64,000 nucleotides of DNA from an uncultured Bacteroidaceae bacterium (GTDB taxonomy: Bacteria; Bacteroidota; Bacteroidia; Bacteroidales; Bacteroidaceae), in contig CAKRRN010000006.1 in assembly GCA_934394435.1 (NCBI GenBank), positions 1-64,000 on the forward strand, read 5' to 3'. Position 1 is the first letter of the stretch. Each line of letters starts with the position of its first letter. A program made the position numbers and the translations under genes. Shown piece by piece: positions 45,474 to 55,101 of this stretch. The notes under the pieces are model-generated. The model had not been told where the DNA came from. It did no database searches and saw only the letters and a program-made list of their open reading frames with translations.

Positions 45474-46397
45474 TTAGGATATGGTTTTTTCTTTCTTGGG
45501 TTCTATGTGTAGCATGATGTGTGTGCCGTTCCCAAATTTTTGGCGTAGTCTCTTTTCTATTTTACTTGCATGTTCGTGAGCTTTTGCAAGAGGCATGTCG
45601 CCAGGCAGTCTTAGGTGCATCTCTACAGCTATATTGTTTCCGATGCGTCGGGTGTAAAGGTTGTGTATGTCACTTGCGTCACAGTCTTGATACACAATCT
45701 GCATGATTTTCTCCTCTGTCTCCTTGGGAAGGCTTTCTTCAAGTAGTTCCCCTGAAGCTTGACGCAATAACCGTAGGGCGGTAATCAGAATCATCACGCT
45801 AACCACGACTGCAGCGATGGGGTCGAGTATAGTCCATTTGCTCCCCAGCATCACCGCACCGCCTATACCGATGGCTGTACCTATGGATGAGAGTGCATCG
45901 CTTCTGTGATGCCATGCATTCGCTTCCAAGGCTGGAGAGTTTTCTTCATGTGCCACTTTTCTGGTGATACGAAACATCCATTCCTTCAGTATAATGCTTG
46001 ATAAGGCTGCGATAAATGCTATTATGCCAGGAGATTCCAACGTGTTTCCTTGACATACGAATACAATCTTGTTTATACCATTCCAGCCCAGCATTACGGC
46101 TACAATCACGAGAGCTATGCCTATGAGTGAAGTTGCCATCGTTTCGTATTTCCCGTGCCCATAGTCATGGTCTGTATCAGCAGGTTTGCAACTTAGTTTC
46201 ACAAAGGCGATAACTACGATGTCTGTTAGGAAATCGCTTAGCGAATGTACAGCATCTGCTACCATGGCAGCAGAGTTTCCCATTATTCCTGCTACGAATT
46301 TTATGAAGAGTAGCAACATATTAACGGTGCTACCCATCAGCGTCACTTTGTATATTCGTTTGTTCCTTTTGTTGTCTTCAAGCAGAGTTTCTTGCAT
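45474..46397 (-). CDS. Cation diffusion facilitator (CDF) efflux protein
   Basis: A 307-residue inner-membrane metal/proton antiporter with six membrane helices. The metal-site residues are in VADAVHSLSDFLTDI (helix II) and AWHHRSDALSSIGT (helix V), the HxxxD/HRSDA pair typical of Zn/Fe/Mn exporters. A His-containing loop DTDHDYGHGKYET is present. The C-terminal cytoplasmic domain (about 210-300) ends LHIEPKKEK. Metal not determinable. First of a two-gene minus-strand pair with the F5/8C gene. Confidence 0.92.
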   Translation of the reverse strand: MQETLLEDNKRNKRIYKVTLMGSTVNMLLLFIKFVAGIMGNSAAMVADAVHSLSDFLTDIVVIAFVKLSCKPADTDHDYGHGKYETMATSLIGIALVIVAVMLGWNGINKIVFVCQGNTLESPGIIAFIAALSSIILKEWMFRITRKVAHEENSPALEANAWHHRSDALSSIGTAIGIGGAVMLGSKWTILDPIAAVVVSVMILITALRLLRQASGELLEESLPKETEEKIMQIVYQDCDASDIHNLYTRRIGNNIAVEMHLRLPGDMPLAKAHEHASKIEKRLRQKFGNGTHIMLHIEPKKEKTIS

Positions 46398-46427
46398 GTC
46401 TGTTTTTTTGCTTTTATTTCCACAGAA

Positions 46428-48314
46428 CTAATATTTTTGCTCCTGTAGCCACATTCGATACAATTCAAAGAATTCGGGCGCACTCAGCAGGGTAATGTCT
46501 GGGTCTTTGCGTCTTGCCTCATTCACCACCTGTTCATACCAGAGTGGGGACTTGAGGATGCACCTAAACCAATGGAAGGGCGTGCTCCCCTGACTTACAT
46601 GCTCCACCAGCACTTGTGCGGCTCGTCTGTAGTCTTCATCCACCAGGTCAGGACCAGATGGCAAGATGGGCATATTCTTATGCAGCAGACAGGAGGGAAC
46701 CTTTTGCGGCACGATACCATTGGGGCTGAAGGAAGCATACGCGTCGAGTGCCCTGTCTTGCATTCGAGGACCCGTAGCATCAATGATGAAGCCAGTCACA
46801 CTGATGCCCCATTTCTTGTAGTAGCGTCTGCAATGCCTGGCCCATGCGTTGATGTGGTTATGTGTGTCCTGCAGACTGTCGGTCAGTTCGGCAATGTCAG
46901 GAATCATGTATCCGGCTCCGTTGTCGGCTGCCGCAAAGTAATCTTGGGGAGAGGCAGTCTGGCGTATGTAGTGCAACGCGTGTGGAATACGTTCTGAGAG
47001 CACTGGGCTTATGCACCACATGATGGGTAGGTGTCCACGTTGTGGTGCATCCCATATGTCGGGCGTGCGCTGACTTACCCACGATGAGGCATCATAGTCA
47101 CCCATATATATAATAATGTATTTACGGTCGGTGCGCACCTTGCCTTGCTGGTCAATGAGTCCTTTGGCTTTAAGTTGCTCTTTTGTGATCCATTGCTGTG
47201 GGTAGTGTCTTCTTGTGGGAAAATGCTGCCAGAAAGAGGCATTGGCCAATGCTCCATAGCCAATCGCGTCAGCATCCTTGAAGGCATTGTGATGACTGAT
47301 AAGTTCGGAGAAGTGCCACTCCGTCTCCACGTCCTCATGCCTTCCTCCTGCATGTCTCGTATATTTGTAAGCCCATGCGGGGAAACCGCCTATGTAACAC
47401 ATCTTGTGTCCTTTGCCCAGCCTGTAGGCTTGTTCGAGCATTTCGTTCAGCACGGCTTGGTCGGTGCCAGGAGCTTGTCGGGGATCATCGGTGGCAGGCT
47501 CGTCCTCCCATGGAGACAAATCGAAGAAGAATCCCCCATGCGATACGAAGAAATCGTGGTTGCAGAGCTGGTGGTGGTTCAAGGGTGCGCAATGTACCTT
47601 GTCGCGCCATACTTGATCGAGATAATATCCTGCATATCTGCCGTCACAACGCCCAGTCTTCATGTATTTCTCAATGAACCATAGATAAGGGTCACACTTG
47701 ACCGAGCCTGAGGAAGGGCGTGTGCACCTTGGCAATGTACCGCGCCCCGTGAACATGGATGTCCCGTCTTGATTTACAAGCCAAACTTTCACGGGCAACT
47801 TAGGTCCTTGTAGCACAAGGCGTGTGTAGAGTGATGTGGGACGTGTATCATAGCGTATGGCCACCAGACTTTCTATACCAGCTATGGACGATGCCACGTT
47901 GCTGGTGGATGCCACTTGGGAGTCATACACAACGGCTCCCTTAATCTTGTTCCTAAATAATGCGACAGCCTCTTCCACAGATTGACATTCCAGGGAGTCT
48001 CTCTTAGCCAGCCATTCTCCTGCCCGACGATACTTGTTCCACCAGTAGCTGTCCACCTGTATATCACCGTTCACGACATAGTTGATGTAGAGCAAGGGCT
48101 GTTTCCTGTTTACGATGCCTTGTAGGGTGCTTGCAGCATGCAACTCATCCCATACGTCGAGCACAGCTGTGCTATCCTTGTAGTCAGCATGTAGCAGACT
48201 CCTCATGTCCATATACACGATACGGTCATGTGCGGACGATGTCAAGATAGTGGCTACTATCCAGCCATACATGCTCGCTGGTATTCTTCTACACAGACTG
48301 ATTGCACGTCTCAC
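46428..48314 (-). CDS. GxGYxYP-family putative glycoside hydrolase
   Basis: 628 residues. An N-terminal hydrophobic segment (about 15-30) suggests export. The sequence resembles the GxGYxYP family with its separate N-terminal domain. Supporting motifs are WDELHAASTLQGIVNRKQPLLY near the start, IYMGDYDASSWVSQRTPDIW and AADNGAGYMIPD near 455-470, the last corresponding to the eponymous motif. The catalytic mechanism and substrate of this family are not established as far as I know. Single gene, divergent from the Type III R-M locus. Confidence 0.78.
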   Translation of the reverse strand: MRRAISLCRRIPASMYGWIVATILTSSAHDRIVYMDMRSLLHADYKDSTAVLDVWDELHAASTLQGIVNRKQPLLYINYVVNGDIQVDSYWWNKYRRAGEWLAKRDSLECQSVEEAVALFRNKIKGAVVYDSQVASTSNVASSIAGIESLVAIRYDTRPTSLYTRLVLQGPKLPVKVWLVNQDGTSMFTGRGTLPRCTRPSSGSVKCDPYLWFIEKYMKTGRCDGRYAGYYLDQVWRDKVHCAPLNHHQLCNHDFFVSHGGFFFDLSPWEDEPATDDPRQAPGTDQAVLNEMLEQAYRLGKGHKMCYIGGFPAWAYKYTRHAGGRHEDVETEWHFSELISHHNAFKDADAIGYGALANASFWQHFPTRRHYPQQWITKEQLKAKGLIDQQGKVRTDRKYIIIYMGDYDASSWVSQRTPDIWDAPQRGHLPIMWCISPVLSERIPHALHYIRQTASPQDYFAAADNGAGYMIPDIAELTDSLQDTHNHINAWARHCRRYYKKWGISVTGFIIDATGPRMQDRALDAYASFSPNGIVPQKVPSCLLHKNMPILPSGPDLVDEDYRRAAQVLVEHVSQGSTPFHWFRCILKSPLWYEQVVNEARRKDPDITLLSAPEFFELYRMWLQEQKY

Positions 48315-48342
48315 TTTTTCTTCGCTTTTTTCTCGAATGGTA

Positions 48343-48350
48343 CAAAGATA
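48343..48350 (-). promoter_or_regulatory. Promoter -7 box of the GxGYxYP gene
   Basis: The minus strand reads TATCTTTG (TAnnTTTG), 29 bases before the start at 48314. Confidence 0.55.
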
Positions 48351-48491
48351 AGCTTTTTTGCTGAGAGAGTAAACAGGTGCGGTTAAGTTACGTCATTGGG
48401 CAAAGAAAATGATGTTGATTTATTCCACGCAGATGGGAAGGATATGTGGCAATGAGGTGGACCAAAGGGGCTGATTCTCGTTTTTTATGTG

Positions 48492-48499
48492 TATCTTTG
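48492..48499 (+). promoter_or_regulatory. Promoter -7 box of the Type III R-M locus
   Basis: TATCTTTG lies 78 bases before the res start at 48577. No exact -33 TTTG is seen. It is the only good box before the three plus-strand R-M genes. Confidence 0.55.
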
Positions 48500-48576
48500 C
48501 TGTCGTGTGTCATTCGGTCTTACGAAAATGACGATTTAATGCGCCCAATAGGGAAAAAAGAAATACCAGACTGATA

Positions 48577-50595
48577 ATGTTCTATCAACAGATACAAAAG
48601 AAAAGAGATTTGTGGCTTCAATCACCTGATTGCACGATACTCCCCCTTGTAGGCTATATCCAGCAACGCGGCATGATGCGTGATGCGCAGATAGAAGCCA
48701 TCAAGACTTATTTATACTTGAAGATAGCTTGTCAGGGTAAACCGCTTTGGCAACTTTTTGCCGAGGGTGTCTTCAATGAGACGGATGTGGATGCCGAGGA
48801 AATCAATGCCGAGGCAAGGGAGGTGATGATGCAGAACCCTGCCGCCTTGGCTCTCTATCAGTATAGCCGTCAGAAAGACCGTAATGGCAAGCAGATTGCC
48901 CCCGAACTGGAACGGTTCATCCGCTGTCATGCTCGGGAGATAGACTATGAGCAAGTGCTGAGGGACATCTTCTATAAGGTAACTTATTCCGACTATCTCT
49001 TCAGCCTTCCGATGGGTGCTGGCAAGACCTATCTGATGGCTGCCTTCATCTACATCGACTTGTATTTCGCCCAGATAGAACCGTTTAATCCTATTTGGGC
49101 ACATAATTTTTTGATTCTAGCTCCTTCGGGCTTGAAGTCGAGCATCGTGCCTAGTCTTCGAAGCATCCAAAACTTTGATGCTTCTTGGCTCTTTCCGCCT
49201 GCCACAGCCGTAAGCTTGAAACGACTGATGAAGTTTGAGGTGCTAGATGAGCAGAAGAGTGCCAAGAAAAGCAATGTCATCAAGAATCCAAATGCCTTCA
49301 AGATTAATCAGCATTTCGAGGGTGGAACGATGATGGGACTGGTGGCTGTCACCAATGCCGAGAAGGTTATCTTGGACAGTTGGGACAAGAGAGACGAGAA
49401 CCCAGGTATGTTGTCTGATGACGAGTATCGCCAGCTGGTTGTTGCCAACGAGTTGCGTGATGTGATAGGCAAGATGCCTTATCTCTCCGTATTCATCGAT
49501 GAGGTGCATCATGCATCTGATGGTGAGATCAAGCTTCGACAGGTTGTTACAGGGTGGGCTACAGAGACTAAGTCTTTTTGTAATGTGTTGGGTTTTTCGG
49601 GCACACCTTATTTGGAGAAAGCAGAGAAGGTGACATTGGGCGGAAGTTTCGACATTAAGAATACCAATATCACCAATGTAGTGTATTATTATCCGCTGAT
49701 AGAAGGAATTGATAATTTCTTGAAACGACCAGAGGTGAAGTTTACCGATAACGACATGCTCACCATTGTCAATCAGGGAGTGCGAGAGTTCCTTGACCAG
49801 TACAAAGATACGACTTATGCTGATGGAACCCAAGCCAAGCTTGCCATCTATTGCGGTCAGATTCCTACGTTGGAAGAGGAAGTCTATCCGCTTGTCTCCG
49901 AAATTGTTTCGGAATATGGGATGAACCCATCCGAAGTGGTGCTCAAGCGCCATAAGGGCAATAGTTCTTCCAAGGTTGGAGCCAAGAAATACACCGAGCC
50001 AGAAGGTTCGGAGGCTGCTTTTGCCACCTTGGATTCTCCTGCCTCCAAGGTTCGCATCGTGTTGCTGGTGCAGATAGGCAAGGAAGGATGGGATTGCAAG
50101 AGTCTTACGGGGGTCGTGCTTCCTCACGAGGGAGCGTGCCCTAAGAATATGGTGTTGCAAACCTCGTGCCGCTGTCTTCGCCAGGTGACTCGTGGTGAGC
50201 GAGAGAATGCGCTGATATGGATGAACAAGTGGAATGCCGACAAACTCAACAAGGAGTTGAAGCAGCAACAGAACATCACCTTGCAGGAGTTCAGCAACAA
50301 GCCTGAACCCGAACTGAAGCATATAGAGCGGTTCTCTCGTATGGAGAAGCAAAAGGTACCGCCTATTGACTTCTTCCAGCTCAAGGTGGAATATGAGACT
50401 CAGGTGGTGGAAGAACAGCCCGACACCGCTGCCCGCCTTGCCGATAAAGCCTTGTTGCAGAAGGCGGATGCCCACTTGGTGTATGTGCAAGATTTCGATG
50501 GTCATCTGCTCGATTGCGATGAGTTGCAGAAGTTGCAGAAGGAAGAGGGCGAGAGTCTTACTTTCCAATGGTGGTTGCAAAAAATAGCCAAGTAG
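48577..50595 (+). CDS. Type III restriction enzyme Res subunit, N-terminal part (split by TAG)
   Basis: 672 residues containing the superfamily 2 helicase/translocase core of a Type III Res subunit: Walker A LPMGAGKTY (144-152), DEVH box FIDEVHHASD (306-315), motif III GFSGTPY, and motif VI region QTSCRCLRQVTRG. It ends at TAG 50593-50595. The next ORF, starting at 50599, is in the same frame and holds the missing nuclease domain, so the whole (48577-51495, about 972 codons) equals one normal Res. Either a recent nonsense mutation, a read-through product, a sequencing error, or two separate subunits. It would translocate on DNA together with Mod. Confidence 0.85.
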   Translation: MFYQQIQKKRDLWLQSPDCTILPLVGYIQQRGMMRDAQIEAIKTYLYLKIACQGKPLWQLFAEGVFNETDVDAEEINAEAREVMMQNPAALALYQYSRQKDRNGKQIAPELERFIRCHAREIDYEQVLRDIFYKVTYSDYLFSLPMGAGKTYLMAAFIYIDLYFAQIEPFNPIWAHNFLILAPSGLKSSIVPSLRSIQNFDASWLFPPATAVSLKRLMKFEVLDEQKSAKKSNVIKNPNAFKINQHFEGGTMMGLVAVTNAEKVILDSWDKRDENPGMLSDDEYRQLVVANELRDVIGKMPYLSVFIDEVHHASDGEIKLRQVVTGWATETKSFCNVLGFSGTPYLEKAEKVTLGGSFDIKNTNITNVVYYYPLIEGIDNFLKRPEVKFTDNDMLTIVNQGVREFLDQYKDTTYADGTQAKLAIYCGQIPTLEEEVYPLVSEIVSEYGMNPSEVVLKRHKGNSSSKVGAKKYTEPEGSEAAFATLDSPASKVRIVLLVQIGKEGWDCKSLTGVVLPHEGACPKNMVLQTSCRCLRQVTRGERENALIWMNKWNADKLNKELKQQQNITLQEFSNKPEPELKHIERFSRMEKQKVPPIDFFQLKVEYETQVVEEQPDTAARLADKALLQKADAHLVYVQDFDGHLLDCDELQKLQKEEGESLTFQWWLQKIAK

Positions 50596-50598
50596 AGC

Positions 50599-51495
50599 AT
50601 GGGCACGCTCAGCGTGAGCCAGTTGAGGGAGCATGAGGCCCAGCTCCGTCGCATCTTTGAGGAGATAACGCTTGCCGATGGCGACGACAAGGAGTGTCGT
50701 CTTGAAAACTTTGCTTACGATCAATACCAGATACGTGCCAATATACGAAAGGCATTCGTGCCGAAGCGTGATTACCGTATCACCGAGGAGGTTGTGCCCG
50801 ATACGGCGAGCATCTTGTCTGTGGAGCATCCTGCGCCAATAGAGGTGGAGGACGACAGCAGAATCTATCCTAGCCAAAGTGTGGTGAGGGAAATCTTGGA
50901 ATGGGACAACGACCCTAGCAAGATGGAACTCTCGCCCGAGGTGAAGGCTATTGTGGAGAGGATGAGAGCCGTTGGATTACCTGACGAAGATATTAGGATG
51001 GTTGAGCAGAGTAAGCTACCTAAGGATGAATTTCCTGAGCGTAACCAGACTTATCACTATCTGCCTTACCGATTCGACAGTAACTTAGAGAAGGAATATT
51101 TCGTAGACGGATTGCGACCTCTGCTGAAGGGCAAGCAACTGGAGTTTTACTTCAATGGTGATGAAACGCTTACGGAGTTCAAGATACGTTGTTACAAGAA
51201 AGTAGGCAAGCACTGGCAGTATGACGGACTTTATTATCCCGACTTCTTGGTGCTGAGCAGAGATAGAGCGGGAAAGATTGACCGTATTTGCATCATAGAG
51301 ACCAAGGGTGAGGTGTATGCGCCTAAGTTCAAGGAACGCTTGCAGTTTATGCGTGATGTATTTGTGCCCAAAAATAACGAGGCGTTCCATCGTGAGCGTT
51401 TCCAATTCCTCTATTTGGAGGACTCCGAATCTGTGGAGACGAGAATGGCAAAGACAGTTCGCATGCTCAAGGGGTTCTTCTCTACGGCGGAATAG
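50599..51495 (+). CDS. Type III Res subunit, C-terminal nuclease part
   Basis: 298 residues in the same frame as the preceding ORF, one codon after its TAG. It contains a PD-(D/E)xK nuclease site: D215 in LYYPDFLVLS and E234/K236 in CIIETKGEV. Also seen are conserved Res C-terminal stretches (YHYLPYRFDSNLEKEYFVDGL). An ATG two codons after the TAG could let it be made separately. Cleavage by Type III enzymes normally needs the helicase and nuclease on one chain. Confidence 0.82.
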   Translation: MGTLSVSQLREHEAQLRRIFEEITLADGDDKECRLENFAYDQYQIRANIRKAFVPKRDYRITEEVVPDTASILSVEHPAPIEVEDDSRIYPSQSVVREILEWDNDPSKMELSPEVKAIVERMRAVGLPDEDIRMVEQSKLPKDEFPERNQTYHYLPYRFDSNLEKEYFVDGLRPLLKGKQLEFYFNGDETLTEFKIRCYKKVGKHWQYDGLYYPDFLVLSRDRAGKIDRICIIETKGEVYAPKFKERLQFMRDVFVPKNNEAFHRERFQFLYLEDSESVETRMAKTVRMLKGFFSTAE

Positions 51496-51535
51496 CGTTT
51501 ATCATGTGCAATTCATTTTAGAATAAAAAAAGACA

Positions 51536-53518
51536 ATGGCAACAAAATATATTCCATATTATCCTGACACCTTGGAGGGGCAAGCTCTCCTCGACAACTT
51601 CGTGCGCACCCGTCGCATCCTTCGCTATCGTGACAACGACCGCATAGAGGCGCACATCAAGCGTGGAATGCCTCTTTATGAGGTGGAGTCGCTCGAAAAG
51701 AAGGGCGACAATCCTCAGCACAATCTCATTATGCACGGTGAGTGCCTCGCCACCTGTGCCTATCTCAAGGAGCAGGGCATAGAGGTGGACTTGGTGTATA
51801 TCGACCCTCCCTTTGCCAGCGGAGCCGACTATGCCAAGAAAATCAACATCCGTCGCAATCCGCTCGTGCGGAAAGCCATCAAGGATGCAGAGCAGAACCT
51901 CGACAACTCCGAGATGAAGGAGTTTGAGGAGAAAATGTATGGAGACATCTGGGACAAGGAACGTTACCTCAACTGGATGTACGAGAACCTCATGGCTATC
52001 AAGAGTGTGATGAGCGAGACGGCGAGCATCTATGTGCATCTCGATTATCACATCGGGCATTATGTCAAGATTCTCATGGATGAGATATTTGGGGAAGAGA
52101 ACTTTCAAGCAGACATTGTTTGGAAGAGAATGACTCCTTCTGGTTTTAAAGGAAAATTTAGTATAGGGCATAGCCACGATTATATATTTTGGTACACCAA
52201 AGGAGATAGTTTCGTTTATAATCCGATCAAAATACCTTATACGGAAGAATATATAAAAGAGCGATTTTCAAAACAAGATGAAAACGGTCACTTTTTTAAA
52301 GACGAAAAAATTGGAACAGCAACAACCAATGAAACTATCGAGCGTTTGAAGCGAGAAGGAAGGGTTTATTTTACGTCTTCTGGTACGATGAGAATTAAAC
52401 ACTATTTGGATGAGGCAGATGGAATAGCTATGGATGATACGTGGACAGATTTAAATCCTGTCAATTCCCAAGCCGACGAACGTGTCGATTACGCCACTCA
52501 AAAGCCCGAAGCCCTCTTGGAGCGAATCATCAAGGCAAGCAGCAACGAAGGAATGCTTGTGGCTGATTTCTTTGGAGGCAGCGGTGTGACGGCTGCGGTG
52601 GCTCATAAGCTCAACCGCCGTTTTATCCATGGCGACGTAAACATCAATAGCCTTCAGACGGCTCGTGACCGACTGGTAAACATCGGAGCGGAGTTTGAGA
52701 TAAAGGAAGTGAAGGATGGTGTGCGCCTCTTCCGCAATCCTGTTCAGACGATGGACAAGTTGAAGAATTGCTTGATTCCTGGGTTGAATGCCAATGCAAG
52801 CCTTGACAGCCAGTATTGGGCAGGAAGCATCATGAGCAGTAAGTATGGCATGATGCCTGTCTGTCTGCCCAATCTCCTTGATGGAAGCAAGCGAGTGCTT
52901 GACAAGAGCGAGATGATGAACATCATCCACAAGGCACTACCTGATTTGCCTGACGAGGTGAAGCGTGTCATCGTCTATTATGTGGATGTGGAAGACATTG
53001 GCGAGCTCCGTCAGTTCATCCACGATGAAAACCAGCAGACACTTATCGAATTTGAGTTGAGAGACCTTAAGCAAGTGCTTGATGAGGTGGTGCTGGAAGA
53101 CGAGGTGGAATGGAACTTAGAGCAGGCACAGGACGGCTTGCTCATGGGCTGGAGGGTGACCATCAAGTCATTCCACAGCGACAATGTGCGCCGCAAGGTG
53201 GAGGACTTCAATCAGAAGGGGTTACAGCAGTACCTCAAGAAGTCGGCCATCGGCAAGAAGTCGGCCTATCAGAGAATCGAACTCAGCGATGAGGGTCTGG
53301 AATGCGTGGAGTGGCTCTCGCTGGATTGCACCCAGGTAGGGAAGGATGCCCCTTGGCACAGCGATGTGGAGATAAAGATAGAGAAGGCTGGCACCGTGAC
53401 GCAGGATTGGCACAAGACTGATGCCCTGTGGGATGCCACCATATTCTCGGAACAGAGACCTCTGCGCATGAAGGTGCGCAGCATATGTGGCGACGAGACC
53501 GTGGTCTGCCTGTCTTGA
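51536..53518 (+). CDS. Type III DNA methyltransferase Mod subunit
   Basis: A 660-residue SAM-dependent DNA methyltransferase of beta-type motif order: motif IV DPPF (90-93, VYIDPPFASGADY) precedes the SAM motif DFFGGSG (344-350) and TQKPEALLERI (321-331). Type III Mod enzymes are usually N6-adenine and read an asymmetric site. The central part between them (about 183-311) is the presumed target-recognition region, and its DNA is AT-rich (about 34% GC over 52141-52440, against about 50% in flanking lines). Order here is res then mod, 40 bases apart; many Type III loci have mod first. Confidence 0.88.
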   Translation: MATKYIPYYPDTLEGQALLDNFVRTRRILRYRDNDRIEAHIKRGMPLYEVESLEKKGDNPQHNLIMHGECLATCAYLKEQGIEVDLVYIDPPFASGADYAKKINIRRNPLVRKAIKDAEQNLDNSEMKEFEEKMYGDIWDKERYLNWMYENLMAIKSVMSETASIYVHLDYHIGHYVKILMDEIFGEENFQADIVWKRMTPSGFKGKFSIGHSHDYIFWYTKGDSFVYNPIKIPYTEEYIKERFSKQDENGHFFKDEKIGTATTNETIERLKREGRVYFTSSGTMRIKHYLDEADGIAMDDTWTDLNPVNSQADERVDYATQKPEALLERIIKASSNEGMLVADFFGGSGVTAAVAHKLNRRFIHGDVNINSLQTARDRLVNIGAEFEIKEVKDGVRLFRNPVQTMDKLKNCLIPGLNANASLDSQYWAGSIMSSKYGMMPVCLPNLLDGSKRVLDKSEMMNIIHKALPDLPDEVKRVIVYYVDVEDIGELRQFIHDENQQTLIEFELRDLKQVLDEVVLEDEVEWNLEQAQDGLLMGWRVTIKSFHSDNVRRKVEDFNQKGLQQYLKKSAIGKKSAYQRIELSDEGLECVEWLSLDCTQVGKDAPWHSDVEIKIEKAGTVTQDWHKTDALWDATIFSEQRPLRMKVRSICGDETVVCLS

Positions 53519-53557
53519 TACATATTCTTATCTTTGTGACAATCAACTACTGGAAAA

Positions 53558-53914
53558 ATGAATATAAGTATGATGTTGCGCCTGCTGGCTGTCTTTCTTG
53601 GTTCTGGGCTTGGAGGCGTGTGCCGATGGCTGATAAGTCAGTCGTGTGTGGCAACTTGGCCCGTGGGCACATTCCTCGTAAACGTGTTGGGCTGCTTTCT
53701 CTTTGGACTCTTGAGTCGTCTGATGCCTGGTGGCGAGGTAGGAAAAGTACTTCTTGTTACGGGGTTCTGTGGAGGTTTCACCACATTCTCTACGTTTGTA
53801 AACGAAAACCTTATGATGCTTCGTTCTGGCCAACTGCTTACGCTGGTGCTTTATGCTGGTGCAAGTCTCGTGCTTGGACTCTTGGCAGCAGCGTTGGGGT
53901 ATAGGTGTTTGTAA
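53558..53914 (+). CDS. crcB: Fluoride channel Fluc/CrcB
   Basis: A 118-residue inner-membrane fluoride exporter with four membrane helices. Family motifs are GSGLGGVCRW near the N-terminus, GTFLVNVLGCF (with the conserved Asn) and GFCGGFTTFSTF with the phenylalanine box. Acts as a dual-topology dimer. Only 39 bases after mod and 30 before the next gene, same strand. No fluoride riboswitch is recognised in the short upstream gap. Confidence 0.95.
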   Translation: MNISMMLRLLAVFLGSGLGGVCRWLISQSCVATWPVGTFLVNVLGCFLFGLLSRLMPGGEVGKVLLVTGFCGGFTTFSTFVNENLMMLRSGQLLTLVLYAGASLVLGLLAAALGYRCL

Positions 53915-53944
53915 AAAAAGAAATGTCGGACAAAGATACAGATA

Positions 53945-55042
53945 ATGGGAAATATAGCAATGAGACGCGAGCGTCAGCAGCTGGACGCAAACGTATGTGA
54001 GAGTATTCTGAAGCAAGGCACATCTGGCGTGTTGGCTCTATGCGGAGCAGACGGCTATCCCTATGCCGTGCCCTTGAGCTATGTCTATGCGGATAGTTAC
54101 ATTTATTTCCATTGTGCGCCTGTGGGACATAAAATGGATGCTTTGAATCATTGTACCAAGGCCTCGTTTTGTGTAATAGACAAGGATTGCATCCTACCAG
54201 AGAGGTACACATCAGCTTACCGTAGTGTGATATGCTTTGGAGAGATACATCCATTACGCGACAAAGATGCTCAGGTAAGGGCTTTGCGCCTATTGGGACA
54301 AAAGTATGCTCCAAAGGAGACGGAGCAACATCTGAAAAGCGAAATAGATGGTGCTTTGGACCGTGTGTGTGTGCTTGCAATGCAAGTGGAGCGTATGACT
54401 GGTAAGCAGGCGCGCGAGTTGATGCAGATAACGGAGCGTTGCAGTAGTAAGTCACAGTCTGCCCATGAAGCGGTAGATATGAGTCGCGTCAAGGCTGTGG
54501 TATTTGATTTCGGTGGTGTGCTGATAGACTGGAATCCGCGTTACTTCTTCCGCTCTTACTTCCACGATGATGAGCGCATGGAGTACTTCCTCGCTCATGT
54601 GTGTAACCAGGAATGGAACGAAAAGCAGGATGGTGGACGCAGCATCGCTGAGGCTGTGGCTGAGGCAAAGAGTTTACATCCAGAGTTCTCCGATGCCATA
54701 GACTGCTATTACGGTCATTTCCCAGAGTGTCTGGGTGGCGCGATAGAGAAGGGGGTCACTCGCTTGCGTCTCTATAAGGAGCTTGGATACAGAGTGTATG
54801 GCTTGACGAACTGGGCTGCGGAGACCTTTCATTACGCTTTGGAGCGTTTTGAATTCTTGCAACTCTTTGATGGCATTGTTGTCTCAGGCAAGGAACATGT
54901 GAGGAAACCCGACCCACGTATCTTCCAGATTCTCCTTACCCGTTATGGGTTGCAGGCTGAAGAATGCCTTTTCCTGGATGACCATGAGGAGAACCTTATC
55001 CCAGCCCAACAGCTGGGAATGCAGGTTGAGTTGGTGGGTTAG
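53945..55042 (+). CDS. FMN-binding (NimA/PNPOx-like) and HAD phosphatase fusion
   Basis: 365 residues with two enzymes in one chain. Residues about 1-160 are a pyridoxamine-5'-phosphate-oxidase-like split-barrel of the NimA type (MRRERQQLDANVCESILKQG, YPYAVPLSYVY, YFHCAPVGHKMDAL). A linker follows, then a HAD subfamily IA phosphatase (about 180-365) with VVFDFGGVLIDWN, GLTNWAAE, KPDPRIF and FLDDHEEN. NimA-like proteins reduce nitroimidazoles or bind flavin; the HAD part could act on a nucleotide or flavin phosphate. Start could instead be the Met at 53960. Co-oriented with crcB. Confidence 0.85.
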   Translation: MGNIAMRRERQQLDANVCESILKQGTSGVLALCGADGYPYAVPLSYVYADSYIYFHCAPVGHKMDALNHCTKASFCVIDKDCILPERYTSAYRSVICFGEIHPLRDKDAQVRALRLLGQKYAPKETEQHLKSEIDGALDRVCVLAMQVERMTGKQARELMQITERCSSKSQSAHEAVDMSRVKAVVFDFGGVLIDWNPRYFFRSYFHDDERMEYFLAHVCNQEWNEKQDGGRSIAEAVAEAKSLHPEFSDAIDCYYGHFPECLGGAIEKGVTRLRLYKELGYRVYGLTNWAAETFHYALERFEFLQLFDGIVVSGKEHVRKPDPRIFQILLTRYGLQAEECLFLDDHEENLIPAQQLGMQVELVG

Positions 55043-55101
55043 ACGATTGTAGGGCAGAACGTTTTTCATCGAACAGAAAATCATACGTAGGAATAAGAGA
55101 C

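Noticed and set aside
50593..50595. Reassignment of TAG to a sense codon
   Set aside because: Several genes in the window end in TAG at their normal length (for example cytidine deaminase and the FMN-HAD fusion), so TAG is a stop in this genome.
49243..50877. 544-residue antisense ORF on the minus strand
   Set aside because: It lies wholly opposite the res genes, whose helicase and nuclease motifs are clear. It shows no recognisable domain and is a product of codon bias on the coding strand.
53519..53557. Fluoride riboswitch before crcB
   Set aside because: The 39-base gap is too short for the known fluoride aptamer plus expression platform, and no matching conserved bases are visible.
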